64,000 nucleotides of DNA from Clostridia bacterium (GTDB lineage Bacteria; Bacillota; Clostridia; Oscillospirales; Acutalibacteraceae). The DNA is taken from NCBI GenBank assembly GCA_017550625.1, contig JAFZOL010000045.1, positions 62,001 through 126,000 of the forward strand, written 5' to 3'. The translations under genes and the position numbers were made by a program. How positions within the stretch are numbered: position 1 is the stretch's first letter; every line of letters starts with the position of its first letter. The notes under the pieces are model-generated. The model was not told the DNA's origin. It did not search any database and worked only from the letters and a program-made list of their open reading frames with translations. Shown piece by piece: positions 51,285 through 58,327 of the stretch.

Positions 51285-52217
51285 TTGACCGTAAAGAAAA
51301 CGCTGTTTATCGTAGCCATTTGTTTGTTTTTGATAATGACCGGATGTACCGCTCCGAAAACGGACAATAACGAAACCGGGAATACCATGTTGAATCCGCA
51401 AAAGATTGTTTCCATGGTATCGGTGTCTTCTCTGCCGGAAGGATATCAGTATTCTTTTTCGACGGAGGATGCCATAGAAACAATAACCAGTTATATAAAT
51501 TCCCTTGAACTCACAAGTGATTATTCTGAAAACCCGGATGAGTACGCCGGAATGACATGGGTTGTGGAAATCCTATTCGATGACGGCAGCAAACAGAGCA
51601 TTTATCACTTCGGGAATATGTTTATAAAGGATGAAAACGGGCCGTGGTTTAAGATGCAATATAAACAGGCAAGCCGGTTCGATTCTGTACTAGAGGAAGC
51701 TGCGGCATTGCAGTCGACTGGCGTTTCAGACAAAACAGAACCGCATTTGATAGAGACAAAAACAGCATATGCAAACTGGTCAGAGGATGAAACGATCTAT
51801 AAAGATTGTTTGAACCGGGATAAGGTCTCGTCCGCTGCACGCGGTCATTTCCCTGTATATCTGATGGATACAAAAGCGGATCTGGAGAGTTTTAAGACCA
51901 CACTTGGTGACATTCTCTTGATGGATCAGGGATGTGACGAGACACCTTCTTTCAATGAGATTGTCAAATCGTATGATGATTCCTTCTTCTCTGAACGCGC
52001 GTTGATTATCGTATATGTAACCTCCTCAAGCGGATCGTTCCGGTTTGACGTGCGTGATGTTACTGTTGAAGACGCTGTTTTCTGTCTGAACGTCATTCAA
52101 ACGAATCATCCGGAAGTGTATACCTGTGATATGGCCGGTTGGTATATTGTTGTTGAGGTCATGGATTCTGACATCTCAGATATAAAGGATTATGACGCGG
52201 TGTTGGTTCAATCATAA
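51285..52217 (+). CDS. Lipoprotein of unknown function
   Basis: A TTG start at 51285 is chosen. AAGAGGTG lies seven bases before it, and the protein then begins with a proper lipoprotein signal (TVKKTLFIVAICLFLIMTGC). A TTG at 51252 has no ribosome binding site. The 310-residue product is acidic and has two globular parts. One is near 60-130 (SFSTEDAIETITSYINSLEL; WVVEILFDDGSKQSIYHFGN). The other is near 190-310 (HFPVYLMDTKADLESFKTTL; RALIIVYVTSSSGSFRFDVR; GWYIVVEVMDSDI). I recognise no family for either. It is followed 44 bases later by a membrane-protein gene. Confidence 0.72.
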   Translation: MTVKKTLFIVAICLFLIMTGCTAPKTDNNETGNTMLNPQKIVSMVSVSSLPEGYQYSFSTEDAIETITSYINSLELTSDYSENPDEYAGMTWVVEILFDDGSKQSIYHFGNMFIKDENGPWFKMQYKQASRFDSVLEEAAALQSTGVSDKTEPHLIETKTAYANWSEDETIYKDCLNRDKVSSAARGHFPVYLMDTKADLESFKTTLGDILLMDQGCDETPSFNEIVKSYDDSFFSERALIIVYVTSSSGSFRFDVRDVTVEDAVFCLNVIQTNHPEVYTCDMAGWYIVVEVMDSDISDIKDYDAVLVQS

Positions 52218-52261
52218 TTACCAGGATTATTCTGGGAACAGGAGATACAGGAGGTGCAGTC

Positions 52262-53233
52262 ATGAAAAACAATCTCCTTACAAAGTTTTACATTGGTATG
52301 CTCGCAGGTATAGTTGTCACCACGGCGTACCCCATCTATATGGGTATCTCCCTTCTCGTCCACATGCTGCGGGACGGCGCGATCCCGATAGAAGCGTATC
52401 CGAAATATGTGATCCCGTATACCCCCATCGCGTTGGCGTTGATCGTCGGCGCACTCCTGGTGCCGCTGTTTCAGAAGCTGACGGAAAAGAAAGCGCTGCT
52501 TCCCGGCGCGGCCGTTTCCGTTGCGGTGTTCTTTCTGACAGAACGTTTTATGGAAACAAGGATCCTTGTGCAGACGCAGGAGCTTGTGCCGCTGGAAAGC
52601 TGGCAGATGTCGCTTTGTTACGTGCCGCCGGAAATGTATGAAACGCGTACGTGGGAGGCGGTGGACGTGCTACTCGGCGGTTACAGTCCCGCTTTTAAAC
52701 TGCATTTCTATCTGATTTCCGTTATTATCATTTTATCTCTTCTGAACTGTATTTACGGTTATGCAAAGATGATCCGAACCGGGGATAAAAGCAGAAAAAA
52801 AGCGCTGATCATACAGACCGTAACAAGCCTGTCTTTTCTCGGTATGTGCATCTGGGCATGCTTTACGGCGTTTTATCGGACGGGAGAAATCATGGTATCC
52901 GCCGTTTCCGCTGTACTGATGACCGTATTCTTTGTTCTTCTCGGCGTCACCACCGGCGTCTTTCTTGCTTCCTTTACGCTGAAAAAACGCAGATTTCTTT
53001 CCGTAACGCTTCCGGCGATCCTTGCCGCCGCAACCACCCTTGCCATGTATATCGGCGAGATGATTCTGCTCAGCGGCAACCTCTACCGGTTCGGATCCGG
53101 CGTGTTCTTTAACGGCATGGGCAAATTGGTCCTTGCTCCGGTGGATTTATACGTCATAATCGCTTCCGGAGGTATTACTTTACTCATAGCCTCAGCGCTT
53201 AAACGGAATCCGCAGCGCGCGCATAAAAGTTGA
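52262..53233 (+). CDS. Multi-pass membrane protein of unknown function
   Basis: The ribosome binding site ACAGGAGGTG lies five bases before the ATG. The 323-residue protein has about 7-8 hydrophobic segments (for example residues 9-32, 55-72, 80-96, 148-168 and 185-300). One extracellular loop of about 55 residues follows the third segment (RILVQTQELVPLESWQMSLC; YVPPEMYETRTWEAV). It has no transporter motif or catalytic pattern that I know. It forms a two-gene unit with the upstream lipoprotein gene and ends at a terminator. The pair lies inside the segment bracketed by the 20-base repeats. Confidence 0.7.
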   Translation: MKNNLLTKFYIGMLAGIVVTTAYPIYMGISLLVHMLRDGAIPIEAYPKYVIPYTPIALALIVGALLVPLFQKLTEKKALLPGAAVSVAVFFLTERFMETRILVQTQELVPLESWQMSLCYVPPEMYETRTWEAVDVLLGGYSPAFKLHFYLISVIIILSLLNCIYGYAKMIRTGDKSRKKALIIQTVTSLSFLGMCIWACFTAFYRTGEIMVSAVSAVLMTVFFVLLGVTTGVFLASFTLKKRRFLSVTLPAILAAATTLAMYIGEMILLSGNLYRFGSGVFFNGMGKLVLAPVDLYVIIASGGITLLIASALKRNPQRAHKS

Positions 53234-53256
53234 GATCGATAGAAAACAATTTTCAA

Positions 53257-53284
53257 TTCGGACTCCTTGCGGGGTCCGTTTTTT
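53257..53284 (+). terminator. Terminator of the lipoprotein/membrane-protein unit
   Basis: CGGACTCC pairs with GGGGTCCG around CTTGC, followed by TTTTTTG. Confidence 0.8.
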
Positions 53285-53348
53285 GATGTTACGTTCTGTC
53301 CATTGTGCCATATGGTGAGGTTTTGAATCCCGAGAACAATATAAAACA

Positions 53349-53368
53349 CTAATCCCTTAATCATTGTA
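53349..53368. repeat. 20-base direct repeat, right copy
   Basis: CTAATCCCTTAATCATTGTA is identical to 50526-50545. The five bases before each copy are also similar (AAATG and AAACA). Confidence 0.8.
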
Positions 53369-53414
53369 AAAGAGCTCGTTTTCTTGTGGAGAACGAGTTC
53401 TTTTATGTCATAAA

Positions 53415-53443
53415 GGGGTGCAAAGGGGTGCAAAGGGGTGCAA
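53415..53443. repeat. Tandem GGGGTGCAAA repeats beside site C
   Basis: Three copies of GGGGTGCAAA (the last without its final A) in direct tandem with a 10-base period, about one helical turn. They lie about 50 bases from the terminator of site C. Confidence 0.85.
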
Positions 53444-53485
53444 GTTGTTTTTTTTTCAGTGAAAATAGCCTTTTCTGCGTTATTC

Positions 53486-53571
53486 ATAAAAAGCCGGAAA
53501 CCCTTACTTTACAAGGGTTTCCGGGATGGAGCTGATGTTCAGAATCGAACTGACGACCAACTCATTATGAG
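53486..53571 (-). repeat. tRNA-Met(CAU) 3' half with terminator (att-like site C)
   Basis: Read leftward, positions 53571-53527 give an anticodon loop CTCATAA (CAU), stem TGAGT, variable TGGTC, T arm GTCAG-TTCGATT-CTGAA, acceptor CATCAGC, T and CCA. The 5' half is absent. A terminator CCGGAAACCCTTG/TAAGGGTTTCCGG and a T-run follow. It is related to sites A, B and D, but comes from a different tRNA. Confidence 0.78.
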
Positions 53572-53684
53572 AACTTGCTTATCAGTTTTTGCTTGTGTTT
53601 AGGAATTAAAACATGCCAAAACTGTTTCGGACCATTCTTGATTATCACAGATAAACACATATCTTCACAAAATAGAGAAAAAAG

Positions 53685-53714
53685 GGGTGCAAAGGGGTGC
53701 AAAAGGGGTGCAAG
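53685..53714. repeat. Tandem GGGGTGCAAA repeats beside site D
   Basis: Three direct copies of GGGGTGCAA(A/AA) with 10- and 11-base periods, about 40 bases left of the terminator of site D. Confidence 0.85.
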
Positions 53715-53756
53715 TGATAGTTTTTGGGCAAAAATCACGCTGAAACGAGCACCCAT

Positions 53757-53841
53757 AAAAAAGCCGAAAACCCTTGCTACACAAGGGTTTTCGGAATGGA
53801 GCTGGTGGTCAGAATCGAACTGACAACCTGCTCATTACGAA
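53757..53841 (-). repeat. tRNA-Thr(CGU) 3' half with terminator (att-like site D)
   Basis: Positions 53841-53797, read leftward, are identical to site B over 45 bases: from the anticodon loop TTCGTAA to the encoded CCA. A terminator CCGAAAACCCTTG/CAAGGGTTTTCGG with six T follows. No 5' half precedes it, so this is not a working tRNA gene. Sites B and D bracket 48520-53796. Confidence 0.87.
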
Positions 53842-54071
53842 AGCCGGATCGAGCCGTTTTCACGTGTGTGCACATGTGCCCGCAAGCGGCTGTACGTAAG
53901 GGTTTTCGGGCATTTTGGCCTTTTCACGGATTCACGCAAATTTCCGCGAAAAACCGCAAAAGTGGCAACAAGAATCACTTTTGCGGGTGTGTTCAGCTTG
54001 GCGATTTTCCCGGGAATCTCAAAAAATCATCTGAAAAAACAAACGGAAGATCGCTGAACAAAAAAACCGTA
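53842..54071. other. Att-adjacent non-coding stretch
   Basis: No gene is seen. Motifs TTTTCACG, GTAAGGGTTTTCGGGCATTTT and TTTTCACGGATTCACG match those near site Z (about 43230-43300). The convergent hipT gene ends at 54072. Confidence 0.45.
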
Positions 54072-55025
54072 TTATTCCCCGGAAAGCGTTTGGCAACGTT
54101 TTGTAATGAGCGCCCGGAAGACCTGTTTCATTTCCTCCGGAAGCAATGAACCGTCGCACAGTGTAAGCAGTTTCTGTTCTTTCGCAAGCAGCCGGGCGAT
54201 CATTTTTTCCGCGGCGGTGCGGGAGATACCGCAGGCGTCGGCGAATTTCAGGAAATCGCCCCTGCGCAGATTTGCTTTCTTGCCGTTCATCGTGAGGGCG
54301 AACTGCTCTTTGTCCTCCGGCATGATCACGTTGACGGGCAGCAGGTCGTATGCGGGCGAAAGGATATATTCGCCGCTGTTTTCCGCCGTCTCGATCAGGG
54401 AAAAATTCTTGAGGTGCATATCGGAGTTCCCGGTCATAAAGCAGAACACAAGACGTGCGAAAAGCTCCGCCAGATCGAACGCCCTGCGCGAGGAATACCG
54501 CTCTATGATCTTCGCGCAGCGCTCATAGGAGCCCTTATACTTATCCGCGGTCAGACGCAGATCAAGCTGGCAGAAATCCTCCATGGCGAGCATAGAAACG
54601 GCGCTCTTTTCTATCACACGGTCCACACGTTTTGTGATATACGCGCAGCTGCCTCCTTCTGTGATCAGCGCGTGCGGAACGGTCGCGATCCCGCAGACGT
54701 CAGCCATGTGCATCACAAGCTGTTCCGATTCCGGCAGCGCGGTGAACTCCTCCGTTTGCGGTTTCAGGATATAACCGGTCGGGAAGTTTACCAGGGTCAG
54801 CCGCGGCTTTTCCCCATCCGAAAACAGATGCAGGGACAGCTTTTTCTGTACGCCGGGAACGGTCAGTCCCTTGCCGACGCTTTCTGTGACGATGGATTCC
54901 AATGTTTGATTGTCGATTTCGATCTCCGGAAGCACAGGGGTACCGAAAAACCGCTTGATACAGCTTTTGTGCCACCCGGAGCCGTCGTCGGCTTTCAGCG
55001 GTTTCCCGCAGCATAAACAGTTCAT
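54072..55025 (-). CDS. hipT: HipT-like serine/threonine kinase toxin (HipA C-terminal part)
   Basis: The ATG at 55025 overlaps the hipS stop codon by four bases. The open frame further upstream is a shifted reading of hipS. The 317-residue protein has a small zinc-binding-looking start (CLCCGKP, then WHKSC). A glycine-rich loop follows (GLTVPGVQKKLSL, 53-65), then a HipA kinase core with catalytic GNSDMHLKNF (D202, N207) and metal-binding AYDLLP (D227). It lacks the N-terminal subdomain of full HipA, which is encoded separately. HipA-type kinases phosphorylate aminoacyl-tRNA synthetases and stop translation. Growth arrest by this one is inferred from family and gene order. Confidence 0.85.
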   Translation of the reverse strand: MNCLCCGKPLKADDGSGWHKSCIKRFFGTPVLPEIEIDNQTLESIVTESVGKGLTVPGVQKKLSLHLFSDGEKPRLTLVNFPTGYILKPQTEEFTALPESEQLVMHMADVCGIATVPHALITEGGSCAYITKRVDRVIEKSAVSMLAMEDFCQLDLRLTADKYKGSYERCAKIIERYSSRRAFDLAELFARLVFCFMTGNSDMHLKNFSLIETAENSGEYILSPAYDLLPVNVIMPEDKEQFALTMNGKKANLRRGDFLKFADACGISRTAAEKMIARLLAKEQKLLTLCDGSLLPEEMKQVFRALITKRCQTLSGE

Positions 55026-55351
55026 ATGCGTTCCTCCCTGATCTGAACGTTGCCGACGGCGTCTTTGCATGCGACAAGCAGCAGCCCGAAACGGTCGTCC
55101 CGGCTGATCTTCCAGTTGCGGCTTACTACGCCGAGCAGCCAACCTTCGGGGATCAGGCCGTCAAAAAACGAAAACAGCGTTTTGGAAGTATACGGCTCAG
55201 CCGACAACGGCAGCGTCAGAGAAACCGCGCATGCATTCTCATTGTCGAGATATTGCGGATCATAGGCGAAGGCGTAGCCCTCGTCCGTTTCTGCCAGCGT
55301 CCCAGCAAATGCGCCGCGAACATATACATAAGCGGTACGAAGTGCGCTCAT
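55022..55351 (-). CDS. hipS: HipS-like protein (HipA N-subdomain as a separate gene)
   Basis: The 109-residue protein matches the HipA N-terminal subdomain 1 (couple_hipA): ALRTAYVYVRGAFAGTLAET, GYAFAYDPQYL, then AVSLTLPLSAEPYTSKTLFS and FFDGLIPEGWLL, where LPEGxLR-like residues are typical. In classical HipA this is fused to the kinase. Here it is a separate gene, as in HipBST systems, where HipS acts as the antitoxin. Its ends overlap both hipB (four bases) and hipT (four bases), so the three are translated together. Confidence 0.85.
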   Translation of the reverse strand: MSALRTAYVYVRGAFAGTLAETDEGYAFAYDPQYLDNENACAVSLTLPLSAEPYTSKTLFSFFDGLIPEGWLLGVVSRNWKISRDDRFGLLLVACKDAVGNVQIREERI

Positions 55352-55563
55352 GCTTCCTCATCCTTTCGCTCGCTTTTTCCCGGCACGGCTTCCATACCGA
55401 ACATGCCCAGTGCAACGTTGACCTTATCCATCCGGACGGTCTCTTTGCCTTGCTCCAGCTCACGCACAAAACGCAGACCGAGGCCGGAGCGGGCGGCAAA
55501 TTCCTCCTGCGTCAGCCCGGCGGCGCGGCGGCTGTTTTTGATGTACTCTGCGATCTTATTCAC
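55348..55563 (-). CDS. hipB: HipB-like DNA-binding protein
   Basis: The 71-residue protein is an XRE-type HTH (IAEYIKNSRRAAGLTQEEFA; SGLGLRFVRELEQGKETVRM) followed by a short charged tail. It is the first gene of the operon. Three 18-base near-palindromes lie in and upstream of its promoter, so it very likely represses the operon. It matches HipB in size and order. In three-gene HipBST systems HipB enhances HipS antitoxin action. Confidence 0.87.
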   Translation of the reverse strand: MNKIAEYIKNSRRAAGLTQEEFAARSGLGLRFVRELEQGKETVRMDKVNVALGMFGMEAVPGKSERKDEEA

Positions 55564-55597
55564 ACAAAAATGATCCTCTCGTCTTTATTACATCCAC

Positions 55598-55626
55598 AGA
55601 ATACACCCTTTAGGGTATAATGTCAA
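55598..55626 (-). promoter_or_regulatory. Promoter of the hipBST operon
   Basis: Minus strand TTGACA (55626-55621) and TATTCT (55603-55598), 17-base spacer. The first operator lies inside the spacer. Confidence 0.85.
55602..55619. promoter_or_regulatory. HipB operator 1
   Basis: TACACCCTTTAGGGTATA, an 18-base near-palindrome between the -10 and -35 boxes. Binding would block RNA polymerase directly. Confidence 0.75.
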
Positions 55627-55643
55627 GAAAAAATTGCAAGTAA

Positions 55644-55661
55644 TACACCCGATAAGGTATA
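55644..55661. promoter_or_regulatory. HipB operator 2
   Basis: TACACCCGATAAGGTATA, the least symmetric copy. It starts 42 bases from operator 1, about four helical turns. Confidence 0.65.
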
Positions 55662-55684
55662 TATCGCAGATCTCATACTGCTAT

Positions 55685-55702
55685 TATACCCATTCGGGTG
55701 TA
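55685..55702. promoter_or_regulatory. HipB operator 3
   Basis: TATACCCATTCGGGTGTA, starting 41 bases from operator 2. The even spacing puts all three sites on one face of the helix. The rest of 55564-55877 holds no gene I can support. Confidence 0.7.
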
Positions 55703-55877
55703 AATTATTCTTGTGATATATCAATAAGCTCAGGGCGATTCACACAACCTGCGTTTCGTCTGTTGTTATGCAAAAATCAACAAGGAATTGAAGTAAAAAA
55801 TAAATTTTTCGCACATTCGACAGCCCTCCCCTTGTTTTGGTATGATCAAGGCACAAAAGAAACGGAGGTTTTGTTTT

Positions 55878-56306
55878 ATGGAAAAGACGATCATCGACGA
55901 ACGCACCGGTTGGGAATATGAATGGAAAGGCGAACAGTATTACCCGACCGGCCGAGTTGTGAAGAACGGCGTTATGACGCCTGCAGAGATACCGGAAGAT
56001 AACGCTCCGGAAGAGGAATCTCGTATCCTCGGAATCTGGGCACAACGACATCTGAATTACATCCGGCGGAACAAGAAATCCTTGTATCTCGACCTGTACA
56101 TGTCCGGCAGGCTGAACGCATACCTTGCAGAAATCAACGCCCAAGCCGAAGATCTCTTCATTCGGACGGTAAAAGAAATGGCTGCGTTGGAAGGCGTTAC
56201 AGAAAAGCTGAAAGCGGAGGATCAAATGGAATGGGTCGGGCGGATGAACAACATTCGCAACAGAGCGGAAGAAATCGTAAGCCGGGAATTGATCTTTGCA
56301 TCATAA
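55878..56306 (+). CDS. tnpV: Transposon-encoded protein TnpV
   Basis: The ATG at 55878 is used, with CGGAGG about ten bases upstream. A longer in-frame start has no ribosome binding site. The 142-residue protein matches the TnpV family: IIDERTGWEYEWKGEQYYPT at the start, LGIWAQRHLNYIRRNKKSLY, LNAYLAEINAQAEDLF and, near the end, EDQMEWVGRMNNIRNRAEEI. TnpV is found in Clostridia integrative elements and its role is not clear. It marks this region as mobile DNA, but no transposase or integrase accompanies it here. Confidence 0.85.
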   Translation: MEKTIIDERTGWEYEWKGEQYYPTGRVVKNGVMTPAEIPEDNAPEEESRILGIWAQRHLNYIRRNKKSLYLDLYMSGRLNAYLAEINAQAEDLFIRTVKEMAALEGVTEKLKAEDQMEWVGRMNNIRNRAEEIVSRELIFAS

Positions 56307-56414
56307 ATTATTGTCTGCAAATGAAGAGCGGGGCCGCGTGCTCCGCTCTTTCTACGCAATACGAAAATCATGACGTTGATGGTCTGAAATATCTGTTTTT
56401 TCGAGAATAATCCC

Positions 56415-56443
56415 TTGACGCTTCGTTAAAAATAATGTATATT
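56415..56443 (+). promoter_or_regulatory. Promoter of the DUF6088-like gene
   Basis: TTGACG (56415-56420) and TATATT (56438-56443), 17-base spacer. CGTTAAAA at 56424-56431 and TTTTAACG at 56446-56453 form an inverted repeat over the -10 box, a likely autorepression site. Confidence 0.8.
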
Positions 56444-56463
56444 AATTTTAACGAGGTAACAGT

Positions 56464-57069
56464 ATGGACAGACCGGATTATTTAAACGAAATCAGGAACC
56501 GAATCAAAGCCGAGAAATACGGCTCTGTTTTTGTTGCAACAGATTTTGCAGACATAACGGAAAATGTAAAGATCGGCGTATGCTTATCACGGTTGGAGGA
56601 AGAGAAAACGCTGCTCCGTATCATGCGCGGCGTATATTACAAACCGGAATACAGCAGTTTGCTCGGCGAGTATATCGCCCCGGCGCCGGATGCAGTCGCG
56701 CACGCCATCGCACGCAACTTCGGCTGGACCATCGTCCCCTGCGGCGATACGGCGCTGAACCTTCTCGGTCTTTCCACGCAGGTCCCCGCCGCGTGGGTAT
56801 ACGTTAGCGACGGACCATATAAAGAATATGCCTACGGTGATGTCGTAATCAAATTCAAACGGACGGCGAATAAAGATATATCCCACCTCTCATTCAAAAC
56901 CGCTTTGACGATTCAGGCCCTAAAAGCGCTCGGAAAAGAGCATATCACCGATTCTGTGACAGAAAGACTCAAACGAATTTTGTCAGAAAAAGAACAGATA
57001 AAAATGCTTATCGAAGCAAAAGCTACAACAGCGTGGGTATACAAAATCATCAAAACAATATGCAGTTAG
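56464..57069 (+). CDS. AbiEi/DUF6088-like antitoxin (orphan)
   Basis: The 201-residue protein has a winged-helix N-terminal part (GSVFVATDFADITENVKIGV; CLSRLEEEKTLLRIMRGVYY) as in DUF6088/AbiEi type IV antitoxin-like regulators. A domain with PDAVAHAIARNFGWTIVPCG and DTALNLLGLSTQVPAAWVYV follows. GAGGT precedes the ATG. In complete systems an AbiEii nucleotidyltransferase toxin follows. Here the next gene is an HTH and a methyltransferase, so the toxin is missing. The inverted repeat at the promoter fits negative autoregulation. Confidence 0.78.
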   Translation: MDRPDYLNEIRNRIKAEKYGSVFVATDFADITENVKIGVCLSRLEEEKTLLRIMRGVYYKPEYSSLLGEYIAPAPDAVAHAIARNFGWTIVPCGDTALNLLGLSTQVPAAWVYVSDGPYKEYAYGDVVIKFKRTANKDISHLSFKTALTIQALKALGKEHITDSVTERLKRILSEKEQIKMLIEAKATTAWVYKIIKTICS

Positions 57070-57190
57070 GATTATTACCACTCAAGATAAGTTATTTAAT
57101 CTCTGCAGGATATTTTCTGAAAGGGGTAGAAATATACAAATCCTCATGTTATAATACTGTTATAACTTTGCAAGACGAATGAGGTACATC

Positions 57191-57406
57191 ATGGGTTTTT
57201 GTGATGATATAAGAGAAATACGCAAAAAGTGTTTTTTCTCACAGGAAGCATTTGCAAAAGAGCTTGGCGTATCATTTGCCACTGTCAACAGATGGGAATC
57301 AGGCAAAACGAAGCCAACTTATAAGACAATGAAATTAATTGATGATTTTTGCAAAAGCAGAAACATTGAGTTTGATGTTCGTCTTGAATTGGAGGGGCAA
57401 GCATGA
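57191..57406 (+). CDS. Small HTH regulator, possible restriction-modification controller
   Basis: The ATG at 57191 follows GAGGT. The 71-residue protein is a single XRE-type HTH (IRKKCFFSQEAFAKELGVSF, then ATVNRWESGKTKP) with a short tail. It overlaps the first methyltransferase gene by four bases. Upstream, two GTTATAA(T/C) octamers at 57148-57155 and 57159-57166 straddle a TATAAT and could be its binding sites. Size, position and overlap resemble controller (C) proteins of restriction-modification systems, but that role is inferred. Confidence 0.72.
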   Translation: MGFCDDIREIRKKCFFSQEAFAKELGVSFATVNRWESGKTKPTYKTMKLIDDFCKSRNIEFDVRLELEGQA

Positions 57407-58326
57407 GCAAGGGGTTATTTCCTACAGTCGACCTTTTTTGCGGCTGTGGCGGATTGTCTCTCGGTTTTCTACGCGCAGGGTTCGATATAATCGCAGCGTA
57501 TGACAATTGGCAGCCTGCAATAAGTGTATATGAAAAAAACTTTACCCATCCTGTATTTAAGCGCGATCTGGGATCTGAATCTGTCCAGCAAGAAGTCATT
57601 CAGCTTAATCCTCGTATTATAATTGGCGGACCTCCTTGTCAGGATTTTTCGACAGCGGGTCATATGGATGAGGGGCTTGGACGGGCTCAACTATCCGTTG
57701 CATTCAGCAATATCGTTTCACAAGCAAAACCTGAGTACTTTGTTATGGAGAATGTTGCGAGGGCTCGCACAAGCAAAGCGTATCAAATGGCCATATCACG
57801 GTTTGCCGAAGCTGGATATGGTATGACAAAGATCATTTTGGACGCTTGCTTTTGTAATGTTCCCCAGCAGCGCAAAAGGTATTTTGTAATCGGACATCTT
57901 GGAGATGTTGATAATTTTTTGGATTCATACCTTCTCTCTCATCTTTCCAGTAAACCAATGACAATTTATGATTACCTTGGGGATGAATTGGGCACGGAGT
58001 ATTATTTTCGAGTTCCCACCAATTATAGTCGGCGGGGGGTCTATAGCATTCACGAACCGGCTATGACGGTAAGAGGAATAGATCGTCCAATCCCCAAGGG
58101 CTACAAAAAACATCCTCAAGATCCAGTAGAAATTGGACCGCTTGTGCGTGCCTTGACTGTTAAAGAGCGTAGTTATTTGCAAACATTCCCGAAAGAATTT
58201 ATTTTTGAAGGCACAAAAACAGATTTAAATACAATGATCGGAAATGCAGTCCCTGTTAATTTAGCTCAATATGTTGCTGACGCTTTAATGAAGTATATAT
58301 TGGGTTATACAAAGAGTGGTGAATAA
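57403..58326 (+). CDS. DNA cytosine-C5 methyltransferase 1
   Basis: This 307-residue enzyme has the motifs in order: I (VDLFCGCGGLSLGF), IV (GGPPCQDFS, catalytic C79), VI (EYFVMENVAR, E116), VIII (QQRKRYFVIG) and X (MIGNAVPVNLAQYV). The target-recognition region between VIII and X is short, so the recognised site is probably short. It is AT-rich. It is followed after one base by a second, similar methyltransferase gene, which suggests a duplicated pair for an asymmetric site or two strands. Confidence 0.92.
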   Translation: MSKGLFPTVDLFCGCGGLSLGFLRAGFDIIAAYDNWQPAISVYEKNFTHPVFKRDLGSESVQQEVIQLNPRIIIGGPPCQDFSTAGHMDEGLGRAQLSVAFSNIVSQAKPEYFVMENVARARTSKAYQMAISRFAEAGYGMTKIILDACFCNVPQQRKRYFVIGHLGDVDNFLDSYLLSHLSSKPMTIYDYLGDELGTEYYFRVPTNYSRRGVYSIHEPAMTVRGIDRPIPKGYKKHPQDPVEIGPLVRALTVKERSYLQTFPKEFIFEGTKTDLNTMIGNAVPVNLAQYVADALMKYILGYTKSGE

Positions 58327-58327
58327 G

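Noticed and set aside
48475-53841. Possible functional tRNA genes at sites B, C and D
   Set aside because: Only the anticodon loop to CCA is present; no D arm or 5' acceptor strand lies upstream. They are 3' halves, not genes.
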